NCBI GenBank assembly: GCA_024641665.1
Contig: JAHECP010000045.1
Span: 1-34,639 of the forward strand
Source of the DNA: Acidobacteriota bacterium
GTDB taxonomy: Bacteria > Acidobacteriota > Vicinamibacteria > Vicinamibacterales > JAHECP01
Reading direction: 5' to 3'
Length of the DNA stretch: 34,639 nt
Shown: positions 14,471 through 23,012 of the stretch, one piece after another
Numbering within the stretch: position 1 is the first letter of the stretch
How the letters are laid out: each line of letters starts with the position of its first letter
Notes under the pieces: generated by a model
Seen by the model: the letters and a program-made list of their open reading frames with translations, nothing else
What the model was told of the DNA's origin: nothing
Databases searched by the model: none
Position numbers and translations under genes: made by a program

Positions 14471-17200
14471 ATGAGACGTATAGCGCATGTGCTCTTCGTT
14501 TTCCTGCTTGCGTGCGGGCTGCTCGTGTCGCCCGTGTACGCCCAGTCCCAGACCGGCACGGTCCAGGGCAAGGTGCTGGACCAGCAGGGCGGCGTCCTGC
14601 CGGGCGTCACCGTGACGCTGACCGGGCCGCGCGGCTCGCAGGTCGCGGTGACCGACGGTCAGGGCGTGTACCTCTTCGTCGGCGTGCAGCCGGCGGTCTA
14701 TGTGCTCAAGGTGGAGCTGTCGGGCTTCCTGGCCCAGGAACGGACCGACGTGATCGTCGGCATGGGCAAGACCGTGTCGAGCGACTTCACGCTGAGGGTT
14801 GGCGGCGTCACCGAGAGCATCGAGGTGGTGGGGACGGCCTCGACGGTGGACGTGAAGAGCTCCGCCACCGAGACGTCCGTGAGCTCCGCCCTGCTGGCGG
14901 CGATGCCCATCTACTCGTCCACGTCGACCGGCCTGCTGAACGCCGCCCCTGGCATCAACAGCAGCTCGGCCTACGGCGGACAGAGCAGCTACGGCAACGC
15001 GCTGCTGCTCGACGGCGTGGACACGCGCGACCCGGAGGGCGGCTCGGCCTGGACGTTCTTCAACCAGAACCTGATCGAAGACATCCAGATCGGCGGCCTC
15101 GGCGCGCCGGCTGAGTACGGCGGCTTCACGGGCGGGATCGTCAACACGATCACCAAGTCCGGGAGCAACATCTTCTCGGGCCTCTTCTCGATGCGCTACA
15201 CGAAGGGGTCGTTCGCGTCCAAGAACGTGAGCGAAAAGATCCTGGAGCAGAACCCGAGCCTCGGCGCCGCCGACATCACGAACAAGCTCGTGGACTACAC
15301 GGTGCAGCTGGGCGGGCCGATCAAGCAGAACAAGGCGTTCTTCTTCGGCAGCGTCCAGCGCTACTCGGCCGACTACGATCCGAGCGGCCCGCGCACGACG
15401 AACACCGACGTCAGCCCGCGCTTCAACGTGAAGTTCACGTTGCAGCCGACGCCGGCCGACACCCTCATCCTCGGCATGCAGTACGACAGCTACAACGTGA
15501 CGGGGCGCGTGGGCTGGTGGTCGACCGCGCAGGCGACCGACAGCGCCACGGTGACCGAGGACGCGCCGGAGTGGGTGTGGAACATGCAGTACCGCCGAGT
15601 CATCGGCACGAGCATGCTGCTCGAGGCGAAGATGACGGGGTACACCGGCTACTACTACCTCGATCCGGTCGACCCGCGCCCGCCGACCTATGACGGCGAG
15701 ACGGGCCAGTACGGCGGCGGCGGCGGCGGCCTGTACTACGCGGATCGCGGCCGCAACCAGATCCAGGTGTCGCTCTCGAAGTACGCCGAGAAGTACGGCC
15801 GGCACTCGTTGAAGTTCGGCGCCGAGATCGAGCGGAGCCACGTGCGGTCGCAGTATCAGCCGTACGGGCCGCAGGGCTATTACATCTACAGCTACGGCGG
15901 CGTGCCGTACTACAAGACGAGCTACAGCTACGACGTCCAGGGCGACAACCACCGCGTGTCGGTGTACGCGCAGGATCAGTGGAGCGCCGGCAACCTGACG
16001 CTGAACATCGGCGTCCGGATGGACCACATTCGCGGGTACAGCCCGGTCCTCAAGAAAGACGTCTACACGCCGAAGAACGCGTGGGGACCCCGGATCGGCG
16101 CCGCGTACGACGTGACCGGCACCGGCTCGACGGTCGTCAAGGCCTTCTGGGGCCGTTACTACGAGGGTGCGGCGAGCGGGTTCTACAGCCAGGCGACGCC
16201 GGGCATCTCGGACTGGGTCCAGTGGCCGATCAACCCGGACGGCAGTCTGGGGGATCCGTACATCGACCCGGCGGTCGTCTACGGCATCAGCACGGACATC
16301 CAGCACCCGCGGACCGACGAGTTCAACGTCGCCTGGGAGACGCAGCTCAACCGTGACATGCGCTTCACGGCGACGGGCGTCTACCGCACGGGCGGCAACT
16401 TCGTCAACAGCGTCCTCAGGGACGCCGTTTGGGAACCGGTGACGTTGAGCAACGCGTTCACCGGATCCGATTTCACCGGCTACTACTGGGCCAATCGTGA
16501 CGAATCGAACACCAGCTACTTCATTCGCAACACGAAGGGCTACCAGTACGTGGACACGAACGGCAACGTCATCGGCACGGCGGATCCCAAACGCACCTAC
16601 AAGGCCCTGATGCTGGTGCTCAACCGCTCGCTGAAACAACGGCTGGGCTTCCAGTTGTCGTACGTGCTCTCCAAATCGGATGGCACCGTGGACAACTCCG
16701 GGTGGAGCGCCTACCTGAGCGGGACGCCCTGGACGACGCCGAACACGGCGCTCATCAACAGCTTCGGCGAGCTCACGAACTCGCGCCGGCACGAGTTCAA
16801 GTTCTACGTGACGTACCTGATCCCGAAGATCGACGTCATGGTGAGCCCACAGTACACCGGCACCAGCGGCCGGCCGTACGCGCCGTACTACCCCTACAGC
16901 TCGAGACAGCTGAACTTGCCCTTCTCGAGCCAGCGCTCGATCAGCCTCGCGCCGCGAGGCTCCGAGACGAACGCGTTCTACCACGAGGTCGACCTGCGGG
17001 CCGAGAAGTACTTCCAGGTCAGCGGCCACCGGCTCGGCGTCTACGTGGACATCAACAACCTGTTCAACACGGCGTCCATCACCTCGGTCAACACGCGCTA
17101 CCCGTACACGACCATCAGCGGGAACCGCGTGCTCTACCAGGCGCCGACGGGCGTGCAGGGCTCGCGCCAGGCCACGTTCGGCGGACGCTGGTCGTTCTAG
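14471..17200 (+). CDS. TonB-dependent receptor with carboxypeptidase-regulatory domain
   Basis: A 909-residue outer-membrane receptor. A signal peptide (1-25, ending VYAQS) is followed by a CarboxypepD_reg-like domain (about 28-115: VQGKVLDQQGGVLPGVTV), a plug domain with NALLLDGVDTRDPEGGSAW and GGIVNTITKSGSN, and a beta-barrel with GGPIKQNKAFFFGSVQ. It ends in Trp-Ser-Phe. The DPEGGSxWxFF plug phrase is shared with the truncated receptor at 20514-23012 but not with the one at 1854-4988, so these two form a subfamily. AGGAGG (14456-14461) lies nine bases before ATG 14471. The substrate is unknown. It follows the small membrane protein in one operon and ends at a perfect hairpin. Confidence 0.9.
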   Translation: MRRIAHVLFVFLLACGLLVSPVYAQSQTGTVQGKVLDQQGGVLPGVTVTLTGPRGSQVAVTDGQGVYLFVGVQPAVYVLKVELSGFLAQERTDVIVGMGKTVSSDFTLRVGGVTESIEVVGTASTVDVKSSATETSVSSALLAAMPIYSSTSTGLLNAAPGINSSSAYGGQSSYGNALLLDGVDTRDPEGGSAWTFFNQNLIEDIQIGGLGAPAEYGGFTGGIVNTITKSGSNIFSGLFSMRYTKGSFASKNVSEKILEQNPSLGAADITNKLVDYTVQLGGPIKQNKAFFFGSVQRYSADYDPSGPRTTNTDVSPRFNVKFTLQPTPADTLILGMQYDSYNVTGRVGWWSTAQATDSATVTEDAPEWVWNMQYRRVIGTSMLLEAKMTGYTGYYYLDPVDPRPPTYDGETGQYGGGGGGLYYADRGRNQIQVSLSKYAEKYGRHSLKFGAEIERSHVRSQYQPYGPQGYYIYSYGGVPYYKTSYSYDVQGDNHRVSVYAQDQWSAGNLTLNIGVRMDHIRGYSPVLKKDVYTPKNAWGPRIGAAYDVTGTGSTVVKAFWGRYYEGAASGFYSQATPGISDWVQWPINPDGSLGDPYIDPAVVYGISTDIQHPRTDEFNVAWETQLNRDMRFTATGVYRTGGNFVNSVLRDAVWEPVTLSNAFTGSDFTGYYWANRDESNTSYFIRNTKGYQYVDTNGNVIGTADPKRTYKALMLVLNRSLKQRLGFQLSYVLSKSDGTVDNSGWSAYLSGTPWTTPNTALINSFGELTNSRRHEFKFYVTYLIPKIDVMVSPQYTGTSGRPYAPYYPYSSRQLNLPFSSQRSISLAPRGSETNAFYHEVDLRAEKYFQVSGHRLGVYVDINNLFNTASITSVNTRYPYTTISGNRVLYQAPTGVQGSRQATFGGRWSF

Positions 17201-17206
17201 GATGGG

Positions 17207-17240
17207 TGGAGCTCGCCGCGCATGCGCGCGGCGAGCTCCA
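17207..17240 (+). terminator. Hairpin terminator after the second receptor gene
   Basis: A perfect 14-bp stem (17207-17220 with 17227-17240) with a six-base loop, starting six bases after the stop codon and followed by GTCCTTTGG. The T-run is weak, but the position and stability make a transcription end likely. Confidence 0.7.
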
Positions 17241-17250
17241 GTCCTTTGGG

Positions 17251-17390
17251 GGGTCAGGGGTCAGAGGGCAGCAGTCAGGGGGCAGCAGTCAGGGGTCAGG
17301 TAGATCCCCTGTCACACTGTGACACTGTCACGCCGTGGCAGCGTCGCAGGGTGCTCTTCCTGACTACTGACCACTGATCCCTGACTGCTG
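17251..17390. repeat. GTCAGGG-type inverted repeat cluster with a GTCACACT core
   Basis: The left part (17251-17300) is a degenerate tandem of GGGTCAG and GCAGTCAGGG units. The right part (17359-17390) carries the same units inverted (CCTGACTACTGACCACTGAT and so on). Between them is a GTCACACT/GTGACACT/GTCACGCC run (17311-17333) including the palindrome GTCACACTGTGAC. The block fills the gap between the convergent receptor and sulfatase-like genes and contains no gene. Confidence 0.7.
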
Positions 17391-17399
17391 TACAGCGGG

Positions 17400-19811
17400 C
17401 TAGGAGCGCTTCTTCGAGAGTTGCGCCTCGAGGGCGCGCCCCAGCGCGACCTCCCGGGCCGCCTCCTGCGCGCGTCCCTGGCGGTTGAAGATGTCGGCCA
17501 GCACGTAGTGGGCGAGCGGCGCGTACTCGGACTTCGGCGCCAGCTCGAGGCCCTTGCGCGCCAGGTCGATCGCCTCGTCGAAGTTGGTGCCGGCGTCCAG
17601 ATAGGCCTTCGCCAGGAAGATGTGGCCCTCGGCGAAGCGCGGGTTGCTCACGATCGACTGCTTCAGCGCGCCGATCTGACCCTCGCGGTCCCCGACCTGC
17701 TCGTACAGCCGTGAGAGGTTGAAGGCCGCCTTGTAGGCGTCGTGGTGGAGCTTCAGCTCCTCGACGTACTCGCGCTCGGCGCCCGGCAGATCGCCGCGTC
17801 GTTCGGCCAGGAGCGCGAGGTTGAAGTGGGCGAGTCGCACGTCGGGCTTGGCCGCGATCGCCTCGCGGATGAGGCGCCCGGCCGTCACGGGATCGCCCCG
17901 GTCCAGCGCGATCACGCCGAGGGCGTTCGTGGCGGCGGCCACCTTAGGGTCGATCTCGAGCGCCCGGCGGAACAGCGCCTCGGCCTTGGCGAGGTCGCCC
18001 CGATCCAGCCAGATCTCGCCCATCTGGTACCGCACGTACGGGTCGTTGGGATCCAGCGTCAGGTAGTGCTCGAACCCGGCCAGGGCCGCGTCGTCGTCGC
18101 CCAGGGCGCGGTAGGCCTCGGCCATGTTGATCACCGCGATGTCGTAGTCGGGCTTCAGGGCCAGCGTCCTCTTGTAGTACTCGACGGCCCTGGCCGGCTC
18201 GCCGTGCCGCAGATACTGCGTGCCCATCATGAACCACGCGTCGATGACCTCGGGGTCCTCACCGACGACGTCGTTCAACACGGCGATGACCTTGTCGAAC
18301 TGATCGTGCCCGTGCTCGTCACGCTCCTTCGCCAGGTCCATGGCGGTGCCGAGCTTGTTGAACACCCCGATCTTGTCCTTGGGATCGGGGCGGTCCGTTC
18401 GGGGGTCCGCCTCGGTCGCGACGAACGAGCCCACGTAGCCCAGGGCCGCGAGGCGCGCGCGCGCCTCGGGGTCCACGTCTTCCTCGGGCAGCGACGCGGT
18501 CGTCTGGTTGAATCCGGCCTCCATCGCCCGCAGCTGCCCGATCATCCGGGTACCCAGATCCCGCCGCTCGGCGAACAGGTTCGTCACCTCCTGCGGGTCC
18601 CGGTCCACGTCGTACAGCTCCGGCCGGGGCGCATCGATCACCTTGTAGCGGCCCGAGCGGAGCGACCGCAGGTCGCTCCACCCGTAGTGGTGCAGGGGGT
18701 ACATGGCCTCGGAGTACGCGTCGAGCCCAAGCTCCGGTCGGGCGCCCGTCATGAGCGGGACGAGGCTGACGCCGGACATGCCCTTCGGCTCCGGCACGCC
18801 GAGCAGATCGAGCACGGTCGGCATGACGTCCACCGTCCGCACCGGGTCGGCGACCCGCCGGTGGCCGGTCAGCGCGAACGGCGCCCGGATCACGAACGGC
18901 ACGTGGGTGGTGCTGTCGTAGATGAAGAAGCCGTGCGTGCCCTCGCCGTGGTCGCCGAGGCTCTCGCCGTGGTCCCCCATGACGACGATCACCGTGCGCT
19001 CGTAGAGCCCGAGTTTGCGGAGCTCCGAGACGACGCGGCCGACCTGGCTGTCGGCAAACGCGATCTCGCCGTTGTAGGGGTGCCCCTTGTAGCGCGTCGC
19101 GAAGGGCTCGGGCGGGTCGTAGGGCGTGTGCGCGTCGTAGAGGTGGATCCAGGCAAAGAAGGGCGCGCCCTTCGCGCCGTCGATCCAGGGCAGGGCCTTG
19201 TCCACGACCTCGTTGCCGGGCCGTTGAATGGCCCCGAGCGACACGTTGCCCTTCCCGCTCAGATCGAAGTCGTCGAAGTAGGTGTCGAAGCCCTGGCTGA
19301 TCCCCCACTTCGAGTCCAGCACGTAGGCGCCGACGAACCCGCCGGTGCGGTAGCCGCGGGCCTTCAGGACCTCGGCGAGCGTCAGCTGCTCGGGGCCCAG
19401 GAAGAAGCCGCCGTTGTCGCGGACGCCGTGCTCGGGCGGGAACTTGCCCGTGAAGAGGCTCGAGTGCGCGGGCAGCGTGAGCGGCGCGACCGACTCGGCC
19501 TGCTCGAACAGCACGCCCTCGTCGGCCAGGTGGTCGAAGGTCGGCGTCTCGACGTCCTTCGCGCCGTAGGCCCCGATCCGGTCCGCGCGGGTGGTGTCGA
19601 GCGTGACCACCACCAGGTTGAGGGCCTGCCGGTTCACGCCGCGCGGCAGTTCGCCGAGCGCCACGCCTTCCGTGCCGCGGTACGCGCGCGGGTACCACAG
19701 CCAGGCCGCCGTGCCCGCCGCCACGGCCAGGACGACGGCCACGGCCAGCAGCGCGTATCGCCGCGTGCGCCGCGGCGGCCGCGGGGTCGAAGGCGAAGTT
19801 CGTTCGCGCAT
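17400..19811 (-). CDS. Membrane-anchored sulfatase/phosphatase-like hydrolase fused to TPR repeats
   Basis: An 803-residue protein. A basic N-terminus and one membrane helix (about 19-40) place the rest in the periplasm. An alkaline-phosphatase-superfamily domain (about 64-450) has a metal aspartate D72 in VTLDTTRAD, the nucleophile segment T112-L-P-A-H, and the metal motif GDHGESLGDHGEGTHG. Where true sulfatases have Cys or Ser (for formylglycine), this protein has Thr, so it is more likely a phosphatase, phosphodiesterase or phospho-group transferase than a sulfatase. From about 500 on are TPR-like repeats (EVIDAWFMMGTQYLRHGEP, ALKPDYDIAVINMAEAYRAL). ATG 19811 is preferred over the TTG 39 bases upstream. 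It is the last gene of a minus-strand set with the GWxTD gene and a receptor. A truncated paralogue lies at 23009-24526. Confidence 0.85.
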   Translation of the reverse strand: MRERTSPSTPRPPRRTRRYALLAVAVVLAVAAGTAAWLWYPRAYRGTEGVALGELPRGVNRQALNLVVVTLDTTRADRIGAYGAKDVETPTFDHLADEGVLFEQAESVAPLTLPAHSSLFTGKFPPEHGVRDNGGFFLGPEQLTLAEVLKARGYRTGGFVGAYVLDSKWGISQGFDTYFDDFDLSGKGNVSLGAIQRPGNEVVDKALPWIDGAKGAPFFAWIHLYDAHTPYDPPEPFATRYKGHPYNGEIAFADSQVGRVVSELRKLGLYERTVIVVMGDHGESLGDHGEGTHGFFIYDSTTHVPFVIRAPFALTGHRRVADPVRTVDVMPTVLDLLGVPEPKGMSGVSLVPLMTGARPELGLDAYSEAMYPLHHYGWSDLRSLRSGRYKVIDAPRPELYDVDRDPQEVTNLFAERRDLGTRMIGQLRAMEAGFNQTTASLPEEDVDPEARARLAALGYVGSFVATEADPRTDRPDPKDKIGVFNKLGTAMDLAKERDEHGHDQFDKVIAVLNDVVGEDPEVIDAWFMMGTQYLRHGEPARAVEYYKRTLALKPDYDIAVINMAEAYRALGDDDAALAGFEHYLTLDPNDPYVRYQMGEIWLDRGDLAKAEALFRRALEIDPKVAAATNALGVIALDRGDPVTAGRLIREAIAAKPDVRLAHFNLALLAERRGDLPGAEREYVEELKLHHDAYKAAFNLSRLYEQVGDREGQIGALKQSIVSNPRFAEGHIFLAKAYLDAGTNFDEAIDLARKGLELAPKSEYAPLAHYVLADIFNRQGRAQEAAREVALGRALEAQLSKKRS

Positions 19812-19869
19812 GGTCGTTCCATCGTGACCTGCGCCGGGCGGCGGCGTCAATGTGGCGGGGCGCTACAGG

Positions 19870-19902
19870 GTGCACGAGGTGCACCCTGTGCACCTGGTGC
19901 AC
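19870..19902. repeat. Four phased GTGCAC palindromes, 9-base period
   Basis: GTGCAC occurs at 19870, 19879, 19888 and 19897, each followed by a variable triplet. The unit is a self-complementary hexamer in strict nine-base phase, so the whole run is nearly symmetrical. It lies between the GWxTD gene and the downstream sulfatase-like gene, close to the former's stop codon. Confidence 0.75.
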
Positions 19903-19906
19903 CTTG

Positions 19907-20464
19907 TCAGCGTCCCCCATGCTTCGGCCGCTGCTCGTCGCTCAGCAGGCCGAAGCGGTTCGTCCGGTTCTCGTCGACGAAGATGATGACGCGGTAGCTG
20001 CCGCGCGAGGCGGCAGGCGGGTGGTCGTAGATCCAGATCTCCATCGGCACGGGCCCGCTCCGCAGGCGCGAGCCGGACATGCTGCCGCCGGCCGGCACGG
20101 TCTGCTCGCCGAGCTTGCGGATGGCGGGCGCGCCGTACTTCATGTAAAGGCGGCCGCGCTCGGTCATCACGCCGGGGGTCTCGTCCTCCTGGAAGTACCG
20201 GTCGACGAAGCGGCGGCGGGCGGTGTACTCCTCGAGCGCCTCGTTCTCGGGCGTCGAGGGGTCGGGGTCGCGGCGGGCCCAGAACTGCACGCGGAACGCC
20301 TCGCGTCCCGCCTGGTCGAGCCGCTCGTACTGCTTGCGCTCGGCCTTCGTGATGAAGGCTTCGACGCTCGCGAGCCACACCTTGTCGTCGGGGGTGAGCT
20401 TGCTGGAGAAGCCCCCGGTGGGCGCGGCGAGCGCGAGCGCGAGGAGGAAGGCGATCGCGGTCAT
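19907..20464 (-). CDS. GWxTD-domain-containing exported protein (divergent signature)
   Basis: A 185-residue protein with a short hydrophobic N-terminus (1-15) that serves as signal peptide. The body has the family pattern: LTPDDKVWLASVEAFITKAE, then EAFRVQFWARRDPDPSTPEN, then the name-giving motif followed by RGRLYMKYG, then MEIWIYDHPP and YRVIIFVDENRTNRFGLLS. Here the GWxTD signature reads G98-V-M-T-E102, so both the Trp and the Asp are replaced. The function of the family is unknown; it is common in Acidobacteriota and often sits near TPR proteins and receptors, as here. ATG 20464 has no clear Shine-Dalgarno. It lies 50 bases after the receptor stop, with a hairpin in between. Confidence 0.78.
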   Translation of the reverse strand: MTAIAFLLALALAAPTGGFSSKLTPDDKVWLASVEAFITKAERKQYERLDQAGREAFRVQFWARRDPDPSTPENEALEEYTARRRFVDRYFQEDETPGVMTERGRLYMKYGAPAIRKLGEQTVPAGGSMSGSRLRSGPVPMEIWIYDHPPAASRGSYRVIIFVDENRTNRFGLLSDEQRPKHGGR

Positions 20465-20478
20465 GAGGCGGCGGAAGA

Positions 20479-20507
20479 GGGGAGAGAGGGGCGGCCCCCC
20501 TCTCCCC
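20479..20507 (-). terminator. Hairpin between the truncated receptor and the GWxTD gene
   Basis: GGGGAGAG (20479-20486) pairs with CTCTCCCC (20500-20507); after one mismatch four more G-C pairs close a three-base loop. It begins seven bases past the receptor stop on the minus strand. There is no T-run, so it may only partly reduce readthrough into the GWxTD gene. Confidence 0.5.
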
Positions 20508-20513
20508 GACGTG

Positions 20514-23012
20514 CTAGAACGAGAAGCGGATGCCGGCGCGCGCCGTGCGCGGATTGAGCCAGCGGTTAGGTTGTCCGAAGGTGCTCCCCGACGTGTCGAT
20601 CACGGCGGACGCGCTGTCGGAGTTGAAGGTGCCCTGGTTCGTCAGGTTGAAGGCGTCCAGGAAGAACCCGAGGGTTCGACGCGCGCCGCTGATCGGCCAG
20701 GTCTTCTCGAGCCGGAAGTCGAGGCTCTTCAAGGCCGGGAGCCTCTGCGTGCCGCGCGGCTCGATCCGGATCGTCTCGGTGCCCTGTGTGAGGCCCCGGA
20801 CTCTCGCGCGGCGTCCCCAGGCGAGGCCGGTCCGGTACTGGTAGACCAGGCTGACGTTGAAGCCGCCCCAGACCGGCACGTGGTAGGTGCCGTCCACCTT
20901 GAACTCGTTGGTGTAGTCGAAGGCGACCGGCCCGTCGGCGTTGATGGCGGCATTCGGGTTGGCGAACACCCCGCTCTTCCCGAGGTCGCCGCCCGCGGCG
21001 TTGTTGCCGAAGGTGTTGTTCACGTTCCCGTCGGTCTTCGACCGGGTGTAGGACGCGCGCATCTGCCAGTTGTGCGAGTACCGTTTCGTCCCGATGATCT
21101 GAAACGCCTTGTAGTTGCGGTACGCGCCCGGCGGGTTGGTCAGCTGGTAGAACTCGTTGCCCGCGTTGGTGCGGTCGTACACCGTCAGCATCGCCCCGTC
21201 GTCGGCCGTGCCCAGCACACCGTCAGGCCCGGGGTCCTGCTTCTGTACCGGTTGGTAGACCGAGCCCGTGTCGATGAAGCCCAGGAAGTCGCGGAAGTTG
21301 CGTTTGATGTACTGGGCCGTCATCGCGAAGTCTGGGAACAGCTCGCGCTCGACGCCTATCAAGTACTGATCGACGTACGATTGTTTGATGTTCGAGGCGA
21401 TGCCGTAGACGTTGGCGGTGTAGTCGATCGTGAAGAGCGGGTCGGAGAACACCCCCGGGGCGAGCACCTCGACCAGCGAGTACGGATGCTGCTGGCTGAG
21501 GTCCATGAACTCGAAGTTGCCCGCCAGCACGGCGTCGTGGTAGCGGCCGTAGTGGCCACGGACGACCGTCTTGTGGTTGGCCGCGACGTCCCACGCGAAC
21601 CCGATGCGCGGCGAGATCGGGTTGGTCTTGAACACCGTCCCCTTGACCGGCACCGATCCCCGGTTGACGTTGAACCGGACGCCCGGGTTGATCGTGAGGT
21701 GGTCGTTCACGCTCCAGCTGTCCTGCGCGTACAGCGACGCCCGCTTGGTGGTCGCGGTGGTGACGTAGCCCTCCCACAGGTACGCCAGGTAGGGCTCGCC
21801 GCCGTAGTCGTAGTACCACAAGTTGCCCGGATAGCCCCACTCGTTGATGGTCTTCGCTCGCTCGAACTCGAACCCGAACTTGAACTCGTGGTTCTTGCCC
21901 GCGAACTGGTCGACGTACTTCGTGAGGGTGACCGAGGTCACATTCGGCTCGCGCGTGAACTTGCCGTAGTAGGTGGTGTCCACCGAGTACATCCCGGTCA
22001 GGCCGTCGTAGTGGCCGGGCGGCCCCGAGCGCGAGGCGGGTGGCGTCGGCTCGACGGGGTAGTAGCCCCAGTAGCCGCCGTTCTTGATCTCGAGCAGCGT
22101 GCTGGGGTTGATCGTCCAGTTGACCCGGACGTTCCAGTTGACCTCGGGCGAGGGCTCGATGGTCGTCGTGACAAACGGTCGAGTAGCGCTCGCGCCGCGG
22201 CCCTTGACGTCGTACTTGTCCTTTTCGAAGAACCCTTCCAGGCGGGTGCTCGAGGAAGGCGCCCAGTTGAGCTTCGTGAGGAACCGCGGGTCGCGCTCCG
22301 AGGTGACGCCCCCGACGAAGCCCGCCGGCTTGTCCACCCGCTTGTAGTACTGGAAACCCGTGAAGAACCAGAGCTTGTCGCGCAGGATCGGCCCGCCCAC
22401 CTGCGCCGTGCTGTCCCAGTTGGTGACGATCTGACGCGGCTTGAACTTGTCCTGCAGATCCGCCGACAGCGATCCGGTATTCGACCCGACCCAGTTGGGC
22501 CGCGTCGTCCAGTACTCGCCAAGGCCCGAGAACCTGTTCGTGCCCGAACGGATGATGCTGTTGGCCGCCACGCCAGTGAACTCGCCGTACTCCGCGTTGG
22601 CGCCGAGCGAGACCACCTGCACCTCCGAGATCCAGTTGTAGTTGAAGAACGACCAGGGGGACCCGCCCTCCGGGTCGCTCACGTCCACGCCGTCCATCAG
22701 CAGCGCGTTCGAGTCGGCCGTGCCGCCGAAGGCCACGTTGTTCGAGACGCCCGGCGCCAGGTTGATGATGTCCGGCTGGAACCGGGCCGTCGGGAGGTTC
22801 TGCAGCTGCTTGTCGTCCATGTTCGTCGGCGACGCCGAGCTCTTGACGTCGACGACCGGCGACTCGCCCGTGACCGTCACCGTCTCGGCGAGGCTCGCCA
22901 CCGACATCGGGAGGTCGATGGTGACCGTCTGCCCCACGGGCAGCCGCACGCCCTCGCGCTTCAAGGTGTTGAAGCCCTGCAACTCCGCGGTCACCACGTA
23001 CAGGCCGGGGGG
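20514..23012 (-). CDS. TonB-dependent receptor, 5'-truncated at a junction
   Basis: About 833 residues remain. They start inside the carboxypeptidase-regulatory domain at PPGLYVVTAELQGF, so the signal peptide and most of that domain are missing. What follows is normal: the plug domain with NALLMDGVDVSDPEGGSPW and GVAANSIIRSGTNRFSG, then a complete barrel with GGPILRDKLWFFTGFQYYKR, ending in Arg-Phe-Ser-Phe. It is closest to the receptor at 14471-17200. The first possible start in the surviving frame is GTG 22997, but without a signal peptide the product could not reach the outer membrane. Upstream of about 23012 the sequence abruptly becomes the middle of a sulfatase/TPR gene on the other strand. 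The gene is therefore either broken by rearrangement or incomplete because of an assembly join. Confidence 0.85.
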   Translation of the reverse strand, partial: PPGLYVVTAELQGFNTLKREGVRLPVGQTVTIDLPMSVASLAETVTVTGESPVVDVKSSASPTNMDDKQLQNLPTARFQPDIINLAPGVSNNVAFGGTADSNALLMDGVDVSDPEGGSPWSFFNYNWISEVQVVSLGANAEYGEFTGVAANSIIRSGTNRFSGLGEYWTTRPNWVGSNTGSLSADLQDKFKPRQIVTNWDSTAQVGGPILRDKLWFFTGFQYYKRVDKPAGFVGGVTSERDPRFLTKLNWAPSSSTRLEGFFEKDKYDVKGRGASATRPFVTTTIEPSPEVNWNVRVNWTINPSTLLEIKNGGYWGYYPVEPTPPASRSGPPGHYDGLTGMYSVDTTYYGKFTREPNVTSVTLTKYVDQFAGKNHEFKFGFEFERAKTINEWGYPGNLWYYDYGGEPYLAYLWEGYVTTATTKRASLYAQDSWSVNDHLTINPGVRFNVNRGSVPVKGTVFKTNPISPRIGFAWDVAANHKTVVRGHYGRYHDAVLAGNFEFMDLSQQHPYSLVEVLAPGVFSDPLFTIDYTANVYGIASNIKQSYVDQYLIGVERELFPDFAMTAQYIKRNFRDFLGFIDTGSVYQPVQKQDPGPDGVLGTADDGAMLTVYDRTNAGNEFYQLTNPPGAYRNYKAFQIIGTKRYSHNWQMRASYTRSKTDGNVNNTFGNNAAGGDLGKSGVFANPNAAINADGPVAFDYTNEFKVDGTYHVPVWGGFNVSLVYQYRTGLAWGRRARVRGLTQGTETIRIEPRGTQRLPALKSLDFRLEKTWPISGARRTLGFFLDAFNLTNQGTFNSDSASAVIDTSGSTFGQPNRWLNPRTARAGIRFSF

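Noticed and set aside
14351-17029. An 892-codon frame antisense to the second receptor
   Set aside because: Same reasons: a compositional shadow of a confidently identified gene.
17251-17390. CRISPR array
   Set aside because: Units are short, degenerate and adjacent, with no unique spacers of about 30 bases and no cas genes in the window.
17400-19811. True sulfatase assignment
   Set aside because: The formylglycine position is Thr and no CxPxR or SxPxR motif is present, so only the fold can be claimed.
19812-19850. TTG start 13 codons upstream for the sulfatase-like gene
   Set aside because: It is a rare start codon, and ATG 19811 already gives a complete basic N-terminus and membrane helix.
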